From the NCBI GenBank assembly GCA_029268045.1, contig JAJUHF010000005.1, positions 1 through 64,000 on the forward strand: DNA of 64,000 nucleotides. Reading direction: 5' to 3'. Below the pieces are notes generated by a model. That model was not told the origin of the DNA. It saw only the letters and a program-made list of their open reading frames with translations, and did not search any database. The position numbers were made by a program, and so were the translations under genes. The DNA comes from Anseongella ginsenosidimutans (GTDB lineage: Bacteria > Bacteroidota > Bacteroidia > Sphingobacteriales > Sphingobacteriaceae). This document shows, in pieces, positions 11,001 to 19,422 of this stretch. Position 1 is the stretch's first letter, and every line of letters begins with the position of its first letter.

Positions 11001-11225
11001 ATGCGGAACGGAAGTTTCCTGCGGCTTAAGTCGGTGGAACTGGGGTATAGTATCCCCCGCGATTACCTTTCCCGGTGGAAAATTCAAAATGTGCGTATTT
11101 ATGTCAGTGGCACCAATGTGCTGACCTTCAGCAAGTTCAAGCTTTGGGATCCGGAAATGGCGGGCAACGGACTTAGTTATCCCGTACAAAAGGTATTTAA
11201 CATTGGCGTTCAAGTTGGTTTCTGA
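8055..11225 (+). CDS. SusC/RagA-family TonB-linked outer membrane protein
   Basis: 1056 aa; signal peptide; carboxypeptidase-regulatory-like domain (GVVTDSLTGESLPGVSVLIKGT); plug domain (IRGVTTFGYKKDPLILIDGIE); SLYGARGANGVILVTTK; no STN domain. Confidence 0.95.
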   Translation: MKQLCSRLFSRWKNLLLLSAFLCSSWPSAEAQEHAGLSGVVTDSLTGESLPGVSVLIKGTQQGTNTDLEGKFVLDISGNEAILIFSFVGYKDKEMLVRKGQAAKVELVSNIEALDEVAVVAFGTQKKSSMISSVTTIDPQELKVPSSNLTTALAGRLSGVIAYQRTGEPGQDNASFFIRGVTTFGYKKDPLILIDGIELNATDLARLQPDDIATFSIMKDATATSLYGARGANGVILVTTKEGNEGPARVSLRLENSISSNTRNVELADPITYMRLHNESVLTRDPIGLLPYSQNKIDNTVAGTDPYAYPAVDWRSMLLKDATSNQRVNFSVSGGGKVARYYIAGTFNQDNGVLKVDERNNFNSNINLKSYLLRSNVNINLTKTTETAVRLYGSFDDYRGPVDGGDGLYRKIMRSNPVLFPAYFPAEAARTRVQHILFGNSNQGSGNFINPYADMVKGYKDWTRSNMLAQFELKQDFGWVVPGLSARAMGNAQRYSYYDVSRFYNPFYYQAGGYDPRTGTYSLALMNEGEATEYLGYNEGAKDITATVYIEAAVNYNRTFAETHDVSGMLVYIRRNSLVANAGDLQRSLPFRNEGVSGRFTYGYDDRYLAEFNFGYNGSERFHQSERFGFFPSVGVGWYVSNEKFWEPMLSSVHKLKLRATYGLVGNDAIGGPEDRFFYLSNVNLNQEANGARFGTNFNYIRPGVSISRYPNERITWETDRQLNVGVELGLFNDFEIIAEYFTRHRSNILMTRASIPTTMGLQADVRANVGEAKSGGVDFSLDYNKIFTQQFWLQGRVNFTYASSEFTAYEEPDYRETYKSHIGHSLSQQWGLIAERLFVDDYEVANSPRQNYGEYRGGDIKYHDVNGDGQITNLDQVPLGFPTDPEIIYGFGFSAGYRSFDFSAFFQGSARSSFWIDPYATAPFVSYRYYDGELSDYSLQNQLLKAYADNHWSESNRNLHALWPRLSSTIIENNVQRNSWFMRNGSFLRLKSVELGYSIPRDYLSRWKIQNVRIYVSGTNVLTFSKFKLWDPEMAGNGLSYPVQKVFNIGVQVGF

Positions 11226-11236
11226 TCGAAAAAATT

Positions 11237-13135
11237 ATGAAGCACTGCAAACTAATTATCCTGACTGGGGCCCTTGGATTGCTTGGCTCCTGCAATAATT
11301 ATCTGGACGTCATTCCGGATAATGTGGCGACCATCGATAACGCCTTTACCATGCGTTCGGAGGCCGAGAAATACCTGTTTACCTGTTATTCTTATCTACC
11401 CAGCGAAGGCGATCCGCAGTGGAATCCGGCCTTTGTGGCCGGCGACGAGTTCTGGCAGTTTTACCCGGTGACGAACTTTAACGGGAATTCCCTGGAGATC
11501 GCCCGCGGAAATCAGAACATCGTGGACCCCTACCTGAACTATTGGGACGGGCTGCAGGGCGGGAAACCCCTGTTTGTGGCCCTGCGGGACTGCAATATTT
11601 TCCTGGAAAATATCGACAAGGTCATCGATCTGGAACCTTACATGAAGGTCCGGTGGATAGCGGAGGTTAAATTTCTGAAAGCCTACTTTCACTTCTGGCT
11701 GCTCCGGCTGTATGGCCCCATTCCGATTATCCGCGAAAACATGCCCATTTCCAGCTCAGTCGATGAAGTAAAGGTCGCCCGCGAACCCGTTGATTCGGTA
11801 GTGAATTATATCGTCAGCCTGTTGGATGAAGCGGCAGTCGACCTGCCTGCCGTAGTTCCTGATCTTACTTCTGAGCGGGGACGGGTTACCAGCCTGGCCG
11901 CACGAAGCATAAAAGCACGGGTTTTGACGCTTGCCGCCAGCCCCTTGTTCAACGGTAACAGCGATTTTTCAAATTACCGCAATGCCGATGGTACGGAACT
12001 TTTCAGCTCCACCGTGGATCCGCAAAAATGGCAACGCGCCGCCGAAGCTTGCCGGGAGGCCATCGAAGCCTGTCATGCGGCGGGCCTGAAACTCTATTAT
12101 TTTCCTTCCACCTTATACGACATTTCCGAAACAACGCGGACCAAAATGAACATCCGCAACAGCATCGGGGAGCGGTGGAATGATGAACTGATCTGGGGCT
12201 CAAGCAACAGCACGGCACATTACATTCAACGTCTGTGCATGGCCCGGATTGATCCCAGCCGCCTCATCAACGAGCAGGCCCTGGGCCAATTGGCCCCCAC
12301 CATGCGCATGGCGGAGTTGTTTTACAGTAAGAACGGCGTTCCCATCACCGAAGACAAGACCTGGGAATACGCCAACCGGTATCAACTTCGGACAGCAACG
12401 GCAGAAGACAAATACAATCTGAAAGAAGGCTACGAGACGGCGGCCCTGCATTTCGACCGCGAGCCCCGCTTTTACGCAGACTTGGCATTTGACGGCGCGA
12501 TTTGGTACGGACAGGGGAAATACGATGACGAGGACCCCTGGCATGTGGAAGCGAAAATGGACCAAACCTCTGCGCGCAAAGGAGTGGGCCGTTATTCCAT
12601 TACCGGGTACTTTGCCAAGAAGCTGGTTAACTGGAACTTTATTATACAGGATGGCCAGGACCTCAGTGTGGAAGAATACCCCTGGCCCATCATGCGGTTG
12701 GCCGACCTTTATCTTTTGTATGCCGAAGCATTGAACGAACTCAACGGTCCGGGACCGGAAGTTTATTCCTGGTTGAATCTGGTAAGGGAACGGGCCGGTT
12801 TGCCCACGGTCGAAGATTCCTGGAGCACCTGGTCCAGGCTGCCCGACAAATACACCACCCAGGAAGGCCTTCGCGAGATCATCCACCGGGAACGGCTCAT
12901 TGAGTTGGCTTTTGAAGGGCATCGTTACTGGGATCTTCGGCGGTGGAAACAGGCTGCAGACGCCTTCAATGGCCCGGTGCTTGGCTGGGATGTGGAACAG
13001 ACCGAGGCAGCACGATACTACCGGCCGCGGGTCCTGTTCAAGCAGGTTTTCAGAGCCCCCCGGGATTATTTCTGGCCCATAAGAGAGCACAATATCGTGG
13101 TAAACAGAAATCTGGTACAAAGCCAGGGTTGGTAA
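11237..13135 (+). CDS. SusD/RagB-family nutrient-binding outer membrane lipoprotein
   Basis: 632 aa; lipobox LGSCNNYLDV; C-terminal YLLYAEALNE, LNLVRERAGLP, RERLIELAFEGHRYWDLRRWK. Confidence 0.95.
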   Translation: MKHCKLIILTGALGLLGSCNNYLDVIPDNVATIDNAFTMRSEAEKYLFTCYSYLPSEGDPQWNPAFVAGDEFWQFYPVTNFNGNSLEIARGNQNIVDPYLNYWDGLQGGKPLFVALRDCNIFLENIDKVIDLEPYMKVRWIAEVKFLKAYFHFWLLRLYGPIPIIRENMPISSSVDEVKVAREPVDSVVNYIVSLLDEAAVDLPAVVPDLTSERGRVTSLAARSIKARVLTLAASPLFNGNSDFSNYRNADGTELFSSTVDPQKWQRAAEACREAIEACHAAGLKLYYFPSTLYDISETTRTKMNIRNSIGERWNDELIWGSSNSTAHYIQRLCMARIDPSRLINEQALGQLAPTMRMAELFYSKNGVPITEDKTWEYANRYQLRTATAEDKYNLKEGYETAALHFDREPRFYADLAFDGAIWYGQGKYDDEDPWHVEAKMDQTSARKGVGRYSITGYFAKKLVNWNFIIQDGQDLSVEEYPWPIMRLADLYLLYAEALNELNGPGPEVYSWLNLVRERAGLPTVEDSWSTWSRLPDKYTTQEGLREIIHRERLIELAFEGHRYWDLRRWKQAADAFNGPVLGWDVEQTEAARYYRPRVLFKQVFRAPRDYFWPIREHNIVVNRNLVQSQGW

Positions 13136-13155
13136 CAGAAAGCAATGAGAAAATT

Positions 13156-14328
13156 ATGAATGCACATCGAATTTTGATCGCGTTCCTCGGCGTGGTGCTG
13201 CTGTGCAGTGGCTGCAAAGAGGATACCCTCAACCCGCCGGTGGAAAAGGACAAGGTAGCCCCGGGACCTGTATCCAACCTCAAGGTGGAAAACCTGCCCG
13301 GAGCGGCCCGGATCACCTATACCCTACCCAAGGATAAGGACTTACTGTATGTGAAAGCCGAATTCGAAGCGAAACCGGGTGTGCTGAGTGAAAGCAAGGG
13401 ATCGTTGTATACCAATTCAGTTCTTGTGGAAGGGTTCGGTGACACCGGAACCTACGAGGTCCGGCTGTATGCGGTAGACCGAAGCGAAAACCGATCGGAA
13501 CCCGTTTCGGTACAGGTAAGTCCGCAAACCCCGCCCATTCAGGAAGTTTTCAACACCCTCACGGTATCGGCCGATTTTGGCGGAGCCAATATCCAATTTG
13601 AAAATACACACGAAGCAAGCATTGCCGTAGTCGTTCTGACCTACGATTCGCTGGGAAGTTTCGTGCCTGTGGAAACCTTTTATACGAAGCTCGATAAAGG
13701 CAGTTTTTCGGTCAGAGGGTTCGATACGTTGGAAAGAGACTTTGGAATTTATGTCCGGGACCGGTGGAATAATCTGACAGACACCCTCCATGCGGTCTTG
13801 TCCCCACTTTACGAAACGCATCTCGACAAGGGTGGGTTCAGCGAGGTCCGTTTGCCCACCGATGAGCCCTCGGCCTGGGGCTGGGTAATGCCCAATTTAT
13901 GGGATGGGGACGCGGGAACGGGTTTCCACACGGACAACGGGGGGCCCAGTCCGCAGTGGTTTACCTTCGATTTGGGCATGGAGGCGAAACTGAGCCGGTT
14001 CAAGATCCTACAGCGTCCGGATACCTGGATTTTCACGCACGGCAATCCGCGTCAATTCGAATTATGGGGCTCAACCAGTCCCCCTTCCAACGGAAGCTGG
14101 GACAACTGGGTGAAGCTGGTGGAATGCGAATCGGTGAAACCCTCCGGATTGCCTCCCGGTTCAAATTCGCAGGACGACGTGGACGCCGCCGCCAGGGGAG
14201 AGGAGTTCAATGTCCCGATTGAGGCCCCTTCGGTACGGTACATCCGTTTTAAAACCATCCGGAACTGGGCAGGTAGCGGGTTTGTACACTTTATGGAAAT
14301 TGACTTCTGGGGAAGTCCCGTGGAGTAG
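13156..14328 (+). CDS. SusCD-associated lipoprotein, DUF4959/DUF5000-like with discoidin-like C-terminal domain
   Basis: Start moved to the in-frame ATG 13156 (MNAHRILIAFLGVVLLCSGCKED lipoprotein signal) from the track's 12943; DKVAPGPVSNLKVENLPGAARITYTLP fold and terminal carbohydrate-binding-like domain. Confidence 0.8.
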   Translation: MNAHRILIAFLGVVLLCSGCKEDTLNPPVEKDKVAPGPVSNLKVENLPGAARITYTLPKDKDLLYVKAEFEAKPGVLSESKGSLYTNSVLVEGFGDTGTYEVRLYAVDRSENRSEPVSVQVSPQTPPIQEVFNTLTVSADFGGANIQFENTHEASIAVVVLTYDSLGSFVPVETFYTKLDKGSFSVRGFDTLERDFGIYVRDRWNNLTDTLHAVLSPLYETHLDKGGFSEVRLPTDEPSAWGWVMPNLWDGDAGTGFHTDNGGPSPQWFTFDLGMEAKLSRFKILQRPDTWIFTHGNPRQFELWGSTSPPSNGSWDNWVKLVECESVKPSGLPPGSNSQDDVDAAARGEEFNVPIEAPSVRYIRFKTIRNWAGSGFVHFMEIDFWGSPVE

Positions 14329-14352
14329 GTGCCCGGGATCTGTTAAAAGAAT

Positions 14353-15477
14353 ATGACAATGAAGCGACAATCTGATCATTTGCCCCTGATGCTTGCCGGA
14401 CTGATGATGGCCTTGGCATCCTGTTCGAAAATGGATGAGTACAAGCAATACATGTCCGAGGGCGAAACCCGGTACGTGGGACGGGCCGATTCGGCGATCG
14501 CCTATCCGGGAAAAAACCGTATTCTGTTATCCTGGCTACTGATTTCCGATCCGAATATTACCCGGTGTAAGGTATATTGGGACAACCGGGCGGATTCCGC
14601 TGAGATTTCGGTGGAAAAAACCGGCGGCATCGATACGATTTATCTGATGCTTGAAAATATGGAGGAACGAACCTATAATTTTGAACTATTCACTTACGAT
14701 GACGATGGGAATTCCTCGGTGCCCGTGTATGAAACCGGTGCGGCTTACGGCGAAAAATACCAGTCTGTACTATTGCCCCGTCTGATCAGCGAAGCATGGT
14801 ATCGGAACGACACGGCTGTCATTACGCTGGGTGCGCCCGGAAACGACCTGTATGGTACGCAACTGCTGTACGTCACCGGGTCTGGCGAAACCGCGGAGGT
14901 CTTGGTGGAACCCGGTCAGGATGTATTGCTGCTTACCGATTTCAAGAAAGGCGCCTCCTTTCGCTACCGAACCCTCTATCTGCCCGATTCACTGGCCATT
15001 GACACCTTTTACACCGATTTTCTGGAAGAAGAGCTGTTGTACGAAATGGACCGCTCGAAATGGACCATCAGCGGGTTTTCTTCCGAAGAAGCTGAGGGCG
15101 AAGGAGCGCACAACGGCCGCGCGGTCCATGCGATTGATAACAATCCGGAAACATTCTGGCACACGCAGTGGCAAGGGACTCAGCCGGGACCACCGCATTT
15201 TATCGCATTTGACCTGGGTGCAGCGGAGACGGTCAACGGCTTGTATTTTGAACCCCGGCAAGGGTCCGGTTCAGGAAACGCAAAGGATATCCGAATCGAG
15301 TGGAGCCTGGATGGTCTTGCCTGGACTGAAGCGGGGAACTACGCATTGCCCAACGATCCGGGGAGGCATGTAGTTTTCCTCGAATCGGTCGTTGAAGCCC
15401 GGTATCTGAAAGTCACGGTGGACAGTTCGCACGGGGACCAGATGTCCACGTTTTTTGCGGAAGTAGGCGCCTTTTAG
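14353..15477 (+). CDS. SusCD-associated lipoprotein, DUF4998-like with F5/8 type C (discoidin) domain
   Basis: 374 aa; lipobox MALASCSK; NNPETFWHTQWQGTQPGPPHFIAFDLGAAETVNGLYFEPRQ discoidin signature. Confidence 0.85.
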   Translation: MTMKRQSDHLPLMLAGLMMALASCSKMDEYKQYMSEGETRYVGRADSAIAYPGKNRILLSWLLISDPNITRCKVYWDNRADSAEISVEKTGGIDTIYLMLENMEERTYNFELFTYDDDGNSSVPVYETGAAYGEKYQSVLLPRLISEAWYRNDTAVITLGAPGNDLYGTQLLYVTGSGETAEVLVEPGQDVLLLTDFKKGASFRYRTLYLPDSLAIDTFYTDFLEEELLYEMDRSKWTISGFSSEEAEGEGAHNGRAVHAIDNNPETFWHTQWQGTQPGPPHFIAFDLGAAETVNGLYFEPRQGSGSGNAKDIRIEWSLDGLAWTEAGNYALPNDPGRHVVFLESVVEARYLKVTVDSSHGDQMSTFFAEVGAF

Positions 15478-16206
15478 TTAGTTTGATTTCTTTCGATCGC
15501 GATAACCGAATACTTTTTTGAGCAGGTCGGTGCCTCGATGCAGCGGGTTTTCCCGGATCTTTTTCTCCTCCTGGGCAATAGACAGAAACAGGCCGTTCAG
15601 GGCCCGGTCGGTCACGTAGCCATCCAGGTCGGGATTGACTTTTTTAGTCATGGGGAGCTGGTTGTACCGGGTAAATACCTGATTCCAGAGCGTGGCCGCG
15701 TTTACCTCCTGGAGCCGTTCGCGGATAATGGGACGGAATGCGCGGGTGAGCTGGGCCGAGGTAGTGCGTTCCAGGTAGCGCGTGGCGGCATCGTCGGCTC
15801 CAAACAGAATATCCATGGCATCGCGAACGGTCATTTGCCGGATGGCCTCCATAAAAATGGGCTTTGCTGCTGCCGAGGCGCTCTCAGCCGCCCGGTTAAG
15901 CCGGAGGATCAGGTCGTCGCAGAGCTTGTCAAAGCCAAGGGACCGGAGCGTCTGTTCGGCTTGCCGGGCTTCTTCCGGAAAGAGGATCTTTACAGCCGGA
16001 TTGCCAAAAAATCCGTTTTCTTTGGAGAGGGTTTCGGTGCCCTTTCCCGTTCCGGCTTCCAATGCCTGTTTGAGGGCCCGCGCCACGTCCTGTTCACTGG
16101 GATCCCCCTGGCCGTATACCGCTCCGCTGACATCGCGGAGAATTGCCTCGCCGGTGGTTCCGCATCCGGTCAAAACACACAAAAAGAGAAAAAGCAATTT
16201 TTTCAC
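15478..16206 (-). CDS. DUF4197 domain-containing lipoprotein
   Basis: 242 aa; lipobox VLTGCG; ALKQALEAGTGKGTETLSKENGFFGNPAVKILFPEEA pattern; GTG start overlapping the upstream stop. Confidence 0.8.
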   Translation of the reverse strand: MKKLLFLFLCVLTGCGTTGEAILRDVSGAVYGQGDPSEQDVARALKQALEAGTGKGTETLSKENGFFGNPAVKILFPEEARQAEQTLRSLGFDKLCDDLILRLNRAAESASAAAKPIFMEAIRQMTVRDAMDILFGADDAATRYLERTTSAQLTRAFRPIIRERLQEVNAATLWNQVFTRYNQLPMTKKVNPDLDGYVTDRALNGLFLSIAQEEKKIRENPLHRGTDLLKKVFGYRDRKKSN

Positions 16207-16652
16207 GCACGCCCCCTCATCAGTTTCCGGTCAACCGACCATCGGCCGGCGCCTGAACTAACCAGCGCCAGGGACATGGCCAGTACAAGCAGATGGTATT
16301 CATACCCTTCGCCCGGGTTTTCACCATTCCAGTTCATAAAAAAGCCCTGACCCGCATGGGCAAACAGAATGATCCCAACAAATAATCCGAACATGCATAA
16401 AGCGGTTATCCGGGTATAAAGGCCGATCAATAGGAGGAGAGGCCCCAGAAATTCAATCAACATGACCAGTATTACAACAAAAGCAGGTAAACCGGCGCCG
16501 GTGGTCATCCCGTCCAGTGTTGCCTGGAATCCGCCACCGCCGAACCAGCCAAGTACTTTTTGTGCGCCATGGGGGAAAATTACGATTGCCAGTCCCAGCC
16601 GAAGGATAAATGCCGCCAGGCTGTCGTTTGTTTTGATTAAACCTTGTGCCAT
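16203..16652 (-). CDS. DoxX family membrane protein
   Basis: 149 aa; RLGLAIVIFPHGAQKVLGWFGG and four predicted TM segments. Confidence 0.88.
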   Translation of the reverse strand: MAQGLIKTNDSLAAFILRLGLAIVIFPHGAQKVLGWFGGGGFQATLDGMTTGAGLPAFVVILVMLIEFLGPLLLLIGLYTRITALCMFGLFVGIILFAHAGQGFFMNWNGENPGEGYEYHLLVLAMSLALVSSGAGRWSVDRKLMRGRA

Positions 16653-16669
16653 GATGAAACTTTTATCTG

Positions 16670-16924
16670 TTAGTTCTTTTTAACGGCCCGATAAATAAGT
16701 AAAAGAATCACCGAACCGGCAACCGCAAGCAGAAAATTCTGGAAGTTGAATTCCCTGATGCCCTCTCCGAGACCTAGCTGGGTTCCTATCCAGCCACCCA
16801 AAACGGCTCCTGCGATTCCCAACAGAATAGTTACGAGGCATCCTCCCGGATCTTCACCGGGCATGATCCACTTGGCAATAGCACCGGCTATCAGACCAAA
16901 AATAATCCAGGATAAAATTCCCAT
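16670..16924 (-). CDS. GlsB/YeaQ/YmgE family stress-response membrane protein
   Basis: 84 aa; MGILSWIIFGLIAGAIAKWIMPGEDPGGCLVTILLGIAGAVLGGWIG. Confidence 0.93.
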   Translation of the reverse strand: MGILSWIIFGLIAGAIAKWIMPGEDPGGCLVTILLGIAGAVLGGWIGTQLGLGEGIREFNFQNFLLAVAGSVILLLIYRAVKKN

Positions 16925-17003
16925 CGCATTCGATTTTTAATCTGTAATAATTTTTCAATAGGAATATAGCGATTTTTTAATAAAACAAGGAAAGTCGCCG
17001 ATT

Positions 17004-17011
17004 TATTTTTG
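17004..17011 (+). promoter_or_regulatory. Putative -7 element TATTTTTG
   Basis: TAnnTTTG match about 53 nt upstream of the ATG at 17064; no clear -33. Confidence 0.3.
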
Positions 17012-17063
17012 ATGAAATGGATTATTTGGGATAATTTCAAGTCAAAATAACTGTTATAAAAAT

Positions 17064-18146
17064 ATGGACAAGTTATCAGTGATCGGGAAAATAGGGACCA
17101 TTCTTTCTGACCTTAAAGCGCAACAGGAATATTTCGAGCAGAATCTGCATTCCATGAATGAAGTGGAGGTGGAGCTTTTTGCCGCCAGCGCGACCTATCT
17201 GGCGGAATATGCCAAGGTTCTGAAGAAATTTCCGGTGAACCGTACCGGAACACCGCCGGCGGCTGTCCAGGCAAATGCTGCCGAACCCCTTACGCGCCCT
17301 AGCGGTTCCGGGGTGGAGGAGGAATTCACAGAGGATACAAAAAAAATACATCAACCGGGTGCTTCCCAGGCGCAAAAGCTGAATATCCGGGAAGAGCCGT
17401 TAACCGGCCAGCTTCTGGATCTGGCCGAGGCGCCTACGGAAACCGGACCGGATGAAAGCGCACCTGTCCAGGATGTACCCCTAGCAAGCACCGCAGGCCA
17501 AGGGGCGTCTGCCGGAAGCGGGCTTTCGGAAAGCGCGGGCGATCGGTTTCCCGACCCGGTCGCACCTGCATCGTCACCCGATGCATCCTTTACTACCGGG
17601 CCGGAAATCAGGTCGCAGGAAATCCCATCCGCAACTCCGCCCGGGGAGGAGTCATCCGCTCCAGGCACAGCGCCGGCACCGGATCCGGAGCTCCCGAAGG
17701 AAGCGCCCCGGCGGATCAGTTTGAACGAGCGTTTCAGTGAAAAAAGGGGTACGCTTTACGAACGGATCATATCGCAGAAATTCCGTCCAGCCACATCCGC
17801 TCCGGTTCCGGAGCAACCCCCGGCGCCGGATCAGCCCCAGCGGGCGGAGCAACCGTTGCGCTTCGAGCAGCCCGCGGCTTCGCCGTCCCCAGACCAGCCT
17901 GAGGGGGCTCCGATCACGAATCTGGGCCGGAGCATCGGAATCAACGAACGGTATTATTTTATCAAGACCCTTTTTCAGAACGATAAAGTGGCCTTTGACC
18001 AGGCAATTACCCGGATAGACATGTGTCATTCGTTAGGCGAGGCGCTTGAGTACACCAATCGCTCGCTGGCTGGGAAGTACAATTGGAGCAAAAAGGAGGA
18101 AGACGCCCGCAAGTTTTATGATCTGCTGAAACGGCGGTTTATCTGA
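17064..18146 (+). CDS. Bacteroidota hypothetical protein: helical N- and C-terminal modules joined by a long Pro/Ala/Glu-rich linker
   Basis: 360 aa; MDKLSVIGKIGTILSDLKAQQEYFEQ N-term, about 170-aa disordered middle, C-term SIGINERYYFIKTLFQNDKVAFDQAITRI. Confidence 0.8.
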   Translation: MDKLSVIGKIGTILSDLKAQQEYFEQNLHSMNEVEVELFAASATYLAEYAKVLKKFPVNRTGTPPAAVQANAAEPLTRPSGSGVEEEFTEDTKKIHQPGASQAQKLNIREEPLTGQLLDLAEAPTETGPDESAPVQDVPLASTAGQGASAGSGLSESAGDRFPDPVAPASSPDASFTTGPEIRSQEIPSATPPGEESSAPGTAPAPDPELPKEAPRRISLNERFSEKRGTLYERIISQKFRPATSAPVPEQPPAPDQPQRAEQPLRFEQPAASPSPDQPEGAPITNLGRSIGINERYYFIKTLFQNDKVAFDQAITRIDMCHSLGEALEYTNRSLAGKYNWSKKEEDARKFYDLLKRRFI

Positions 18147-19419
18147 TCGCTCCCATCCGGTTCGCGTCCAGCTTCACCAGGATAAACAGTAAAATGGTAA
18201 ATCCCCAGAGGGAGGAGCCACCGTAGCTCAACAGGGGCAGGGGAATCCCGATCACGGGCACCAGCCCGATGGTCATGCCCACATTGATGATCAGGTGCAC
18301 GAAAATGATTGACGCTACCCCGTAACCGTATATCCGGGTGAAGGCGGCCCGTTGCCGTTCCGCTACGTGGACAATGCGAAGCAACAGCGCCACGTACAGA
18401 CCAATGACCAGGGTGCTTCCCAGGAAGCCCCATTCCTCACCGATGGTGCAGAAAATAAAGTCGGTGCTTTGTTCGGGAACAAAATTGTATTTGGTTTGCG
18501 TGCCTTTCAGAAAGCCCTTCCCCAGCAGCCTGCCCGAACCGATTGCAATCTTTGACTGGTTCAGGTTGTATCCTACGCCCCGTAAATCAATGTCGTCTTT
18601 CAGCAAAACTTCAATCCGGCTTCTTTGGTGCGGCTGCAATACCTCGTAAAACAGGTAATTGGTAGCAAAAATAAACGCGAGCGAAATGACCAGCCCCAGG
18701 CTGAGCATCGTGATCAGTTTCCGCCGTTTTCGGAGCCGGTAAATCAGCAAGCCCCCACCGGCCAGCAGGAACAGGGCCAGGTAAACCGGCTCGATGACCA
18801 AGGCGAGAATAAACAGGGTGGTCAGGACCACGCCGATAATCAGCACAAAAGAAGAAAGTCCTTCCCGGTAGAGCACCAAAATAAACGCGCTGAAGATAAG
18901 CGCGGAACCGGCATCTTTCTGCAAAAGGATCAGTCCAACCGGAATACCGATGATCAGGAAACTCAGGAACCGGGTATTCATATCCTGCATTCGAATGTTG
19001 TTTCCGCTCAGGAAACGCGCCAGGGCCAATGCAGTCGCTACTTTGGCAAACTCCGACGGCTGCAGTCTGAAATCACCGATGGCAATCCATGCCTGATTCC
19101 CACCCACCGAGGTCCCGATCAGCAACACCAGGATGAGGAGGAGAATGGTCAGTCCGTAAAAGCCGAAGGCGAAGGTACTGAAGAACTTCGAGTCCAATAA
19201 GAGAATTACCGCGATGATCACGAAGGAACTGAGGATCCAGAGCAGCTGCTTGCCGTAATTCCGGCTCAGGTCCAGGATGCTCTGATGATCCGCGTCATAC
19301 ACCGCGGCATAGATATTTATCCAGCCGATCAGCACCAGACATAGGTACAGGAAGATCGTAAGCCAGTCCACATTGTGGAATACGCTACGGGTCTTTTGTG
19401 GGCTTCCTGGATGCATCAA
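18139..19419 (-). CDS. rodA: Rod-shape-determining protein RodA (SEDS glycosyltransferase)
   Basis: 426 aa; multi-TM; LQKDAGSALIFSAF, GKGFLKGTQTKYNFVPEQSTDFIFCTIGEEWGFLG, PLPLLSYGGSSL. Confidence 0.95.
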   Translation of the reverse strand: MMHPGSPQKTRSVFHNVDWLTIFLYLCLVLIGWINIYAAVYDADHQSILDLSRNYGKQLLWILSSFVIIAVILLLDSKFFSTFAFGFYGLTILLLILVLLIGTSVGGNQAWIAIGDFRLQPSEFAKVATALALARFLSGNNIRMQDMNTRFLSFLIIGIPVGLILLQKDAGSALIFSAFILVLYREGLSSFVLIIGVVLTTLFILALVIEPVYLALFLLAGGGLLIYRLRKRRKLITMLSLGLVISLAFIFATNYLFYEVLQPHQRSRIEVLLKDDIDLRGVGYNLNQSKIAIGSGRLLGKGFLKGTQTKYNFVPEQSTDFIFCTIGEEWGFLGSTLVIGLYVALLLRIVHVAERQRAAFTRIYGYGVASIIFVHLIINVGMTIGLVPVIGIPLPLLSYGGSSLWGFTILLFILVKLDANRMGAIR

Positions 19420-19422
19420 GGC

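Noticed and set aside
12943-13155. N-terminal extension of the lipoprotein ORF (track start 12943)
   Set aside because: Would overlap susD by about 190 bp; the internal ATG 13156 begins a textbook lipoprotein signal peptide.
15538-16350. 270-aa + strand ORF over the DUF4197/DoxX genes
   Set aside because: The minus-strand genes have lipobox/TM signatures and a 4-bp coupled overlap; the + strand ORF has none.
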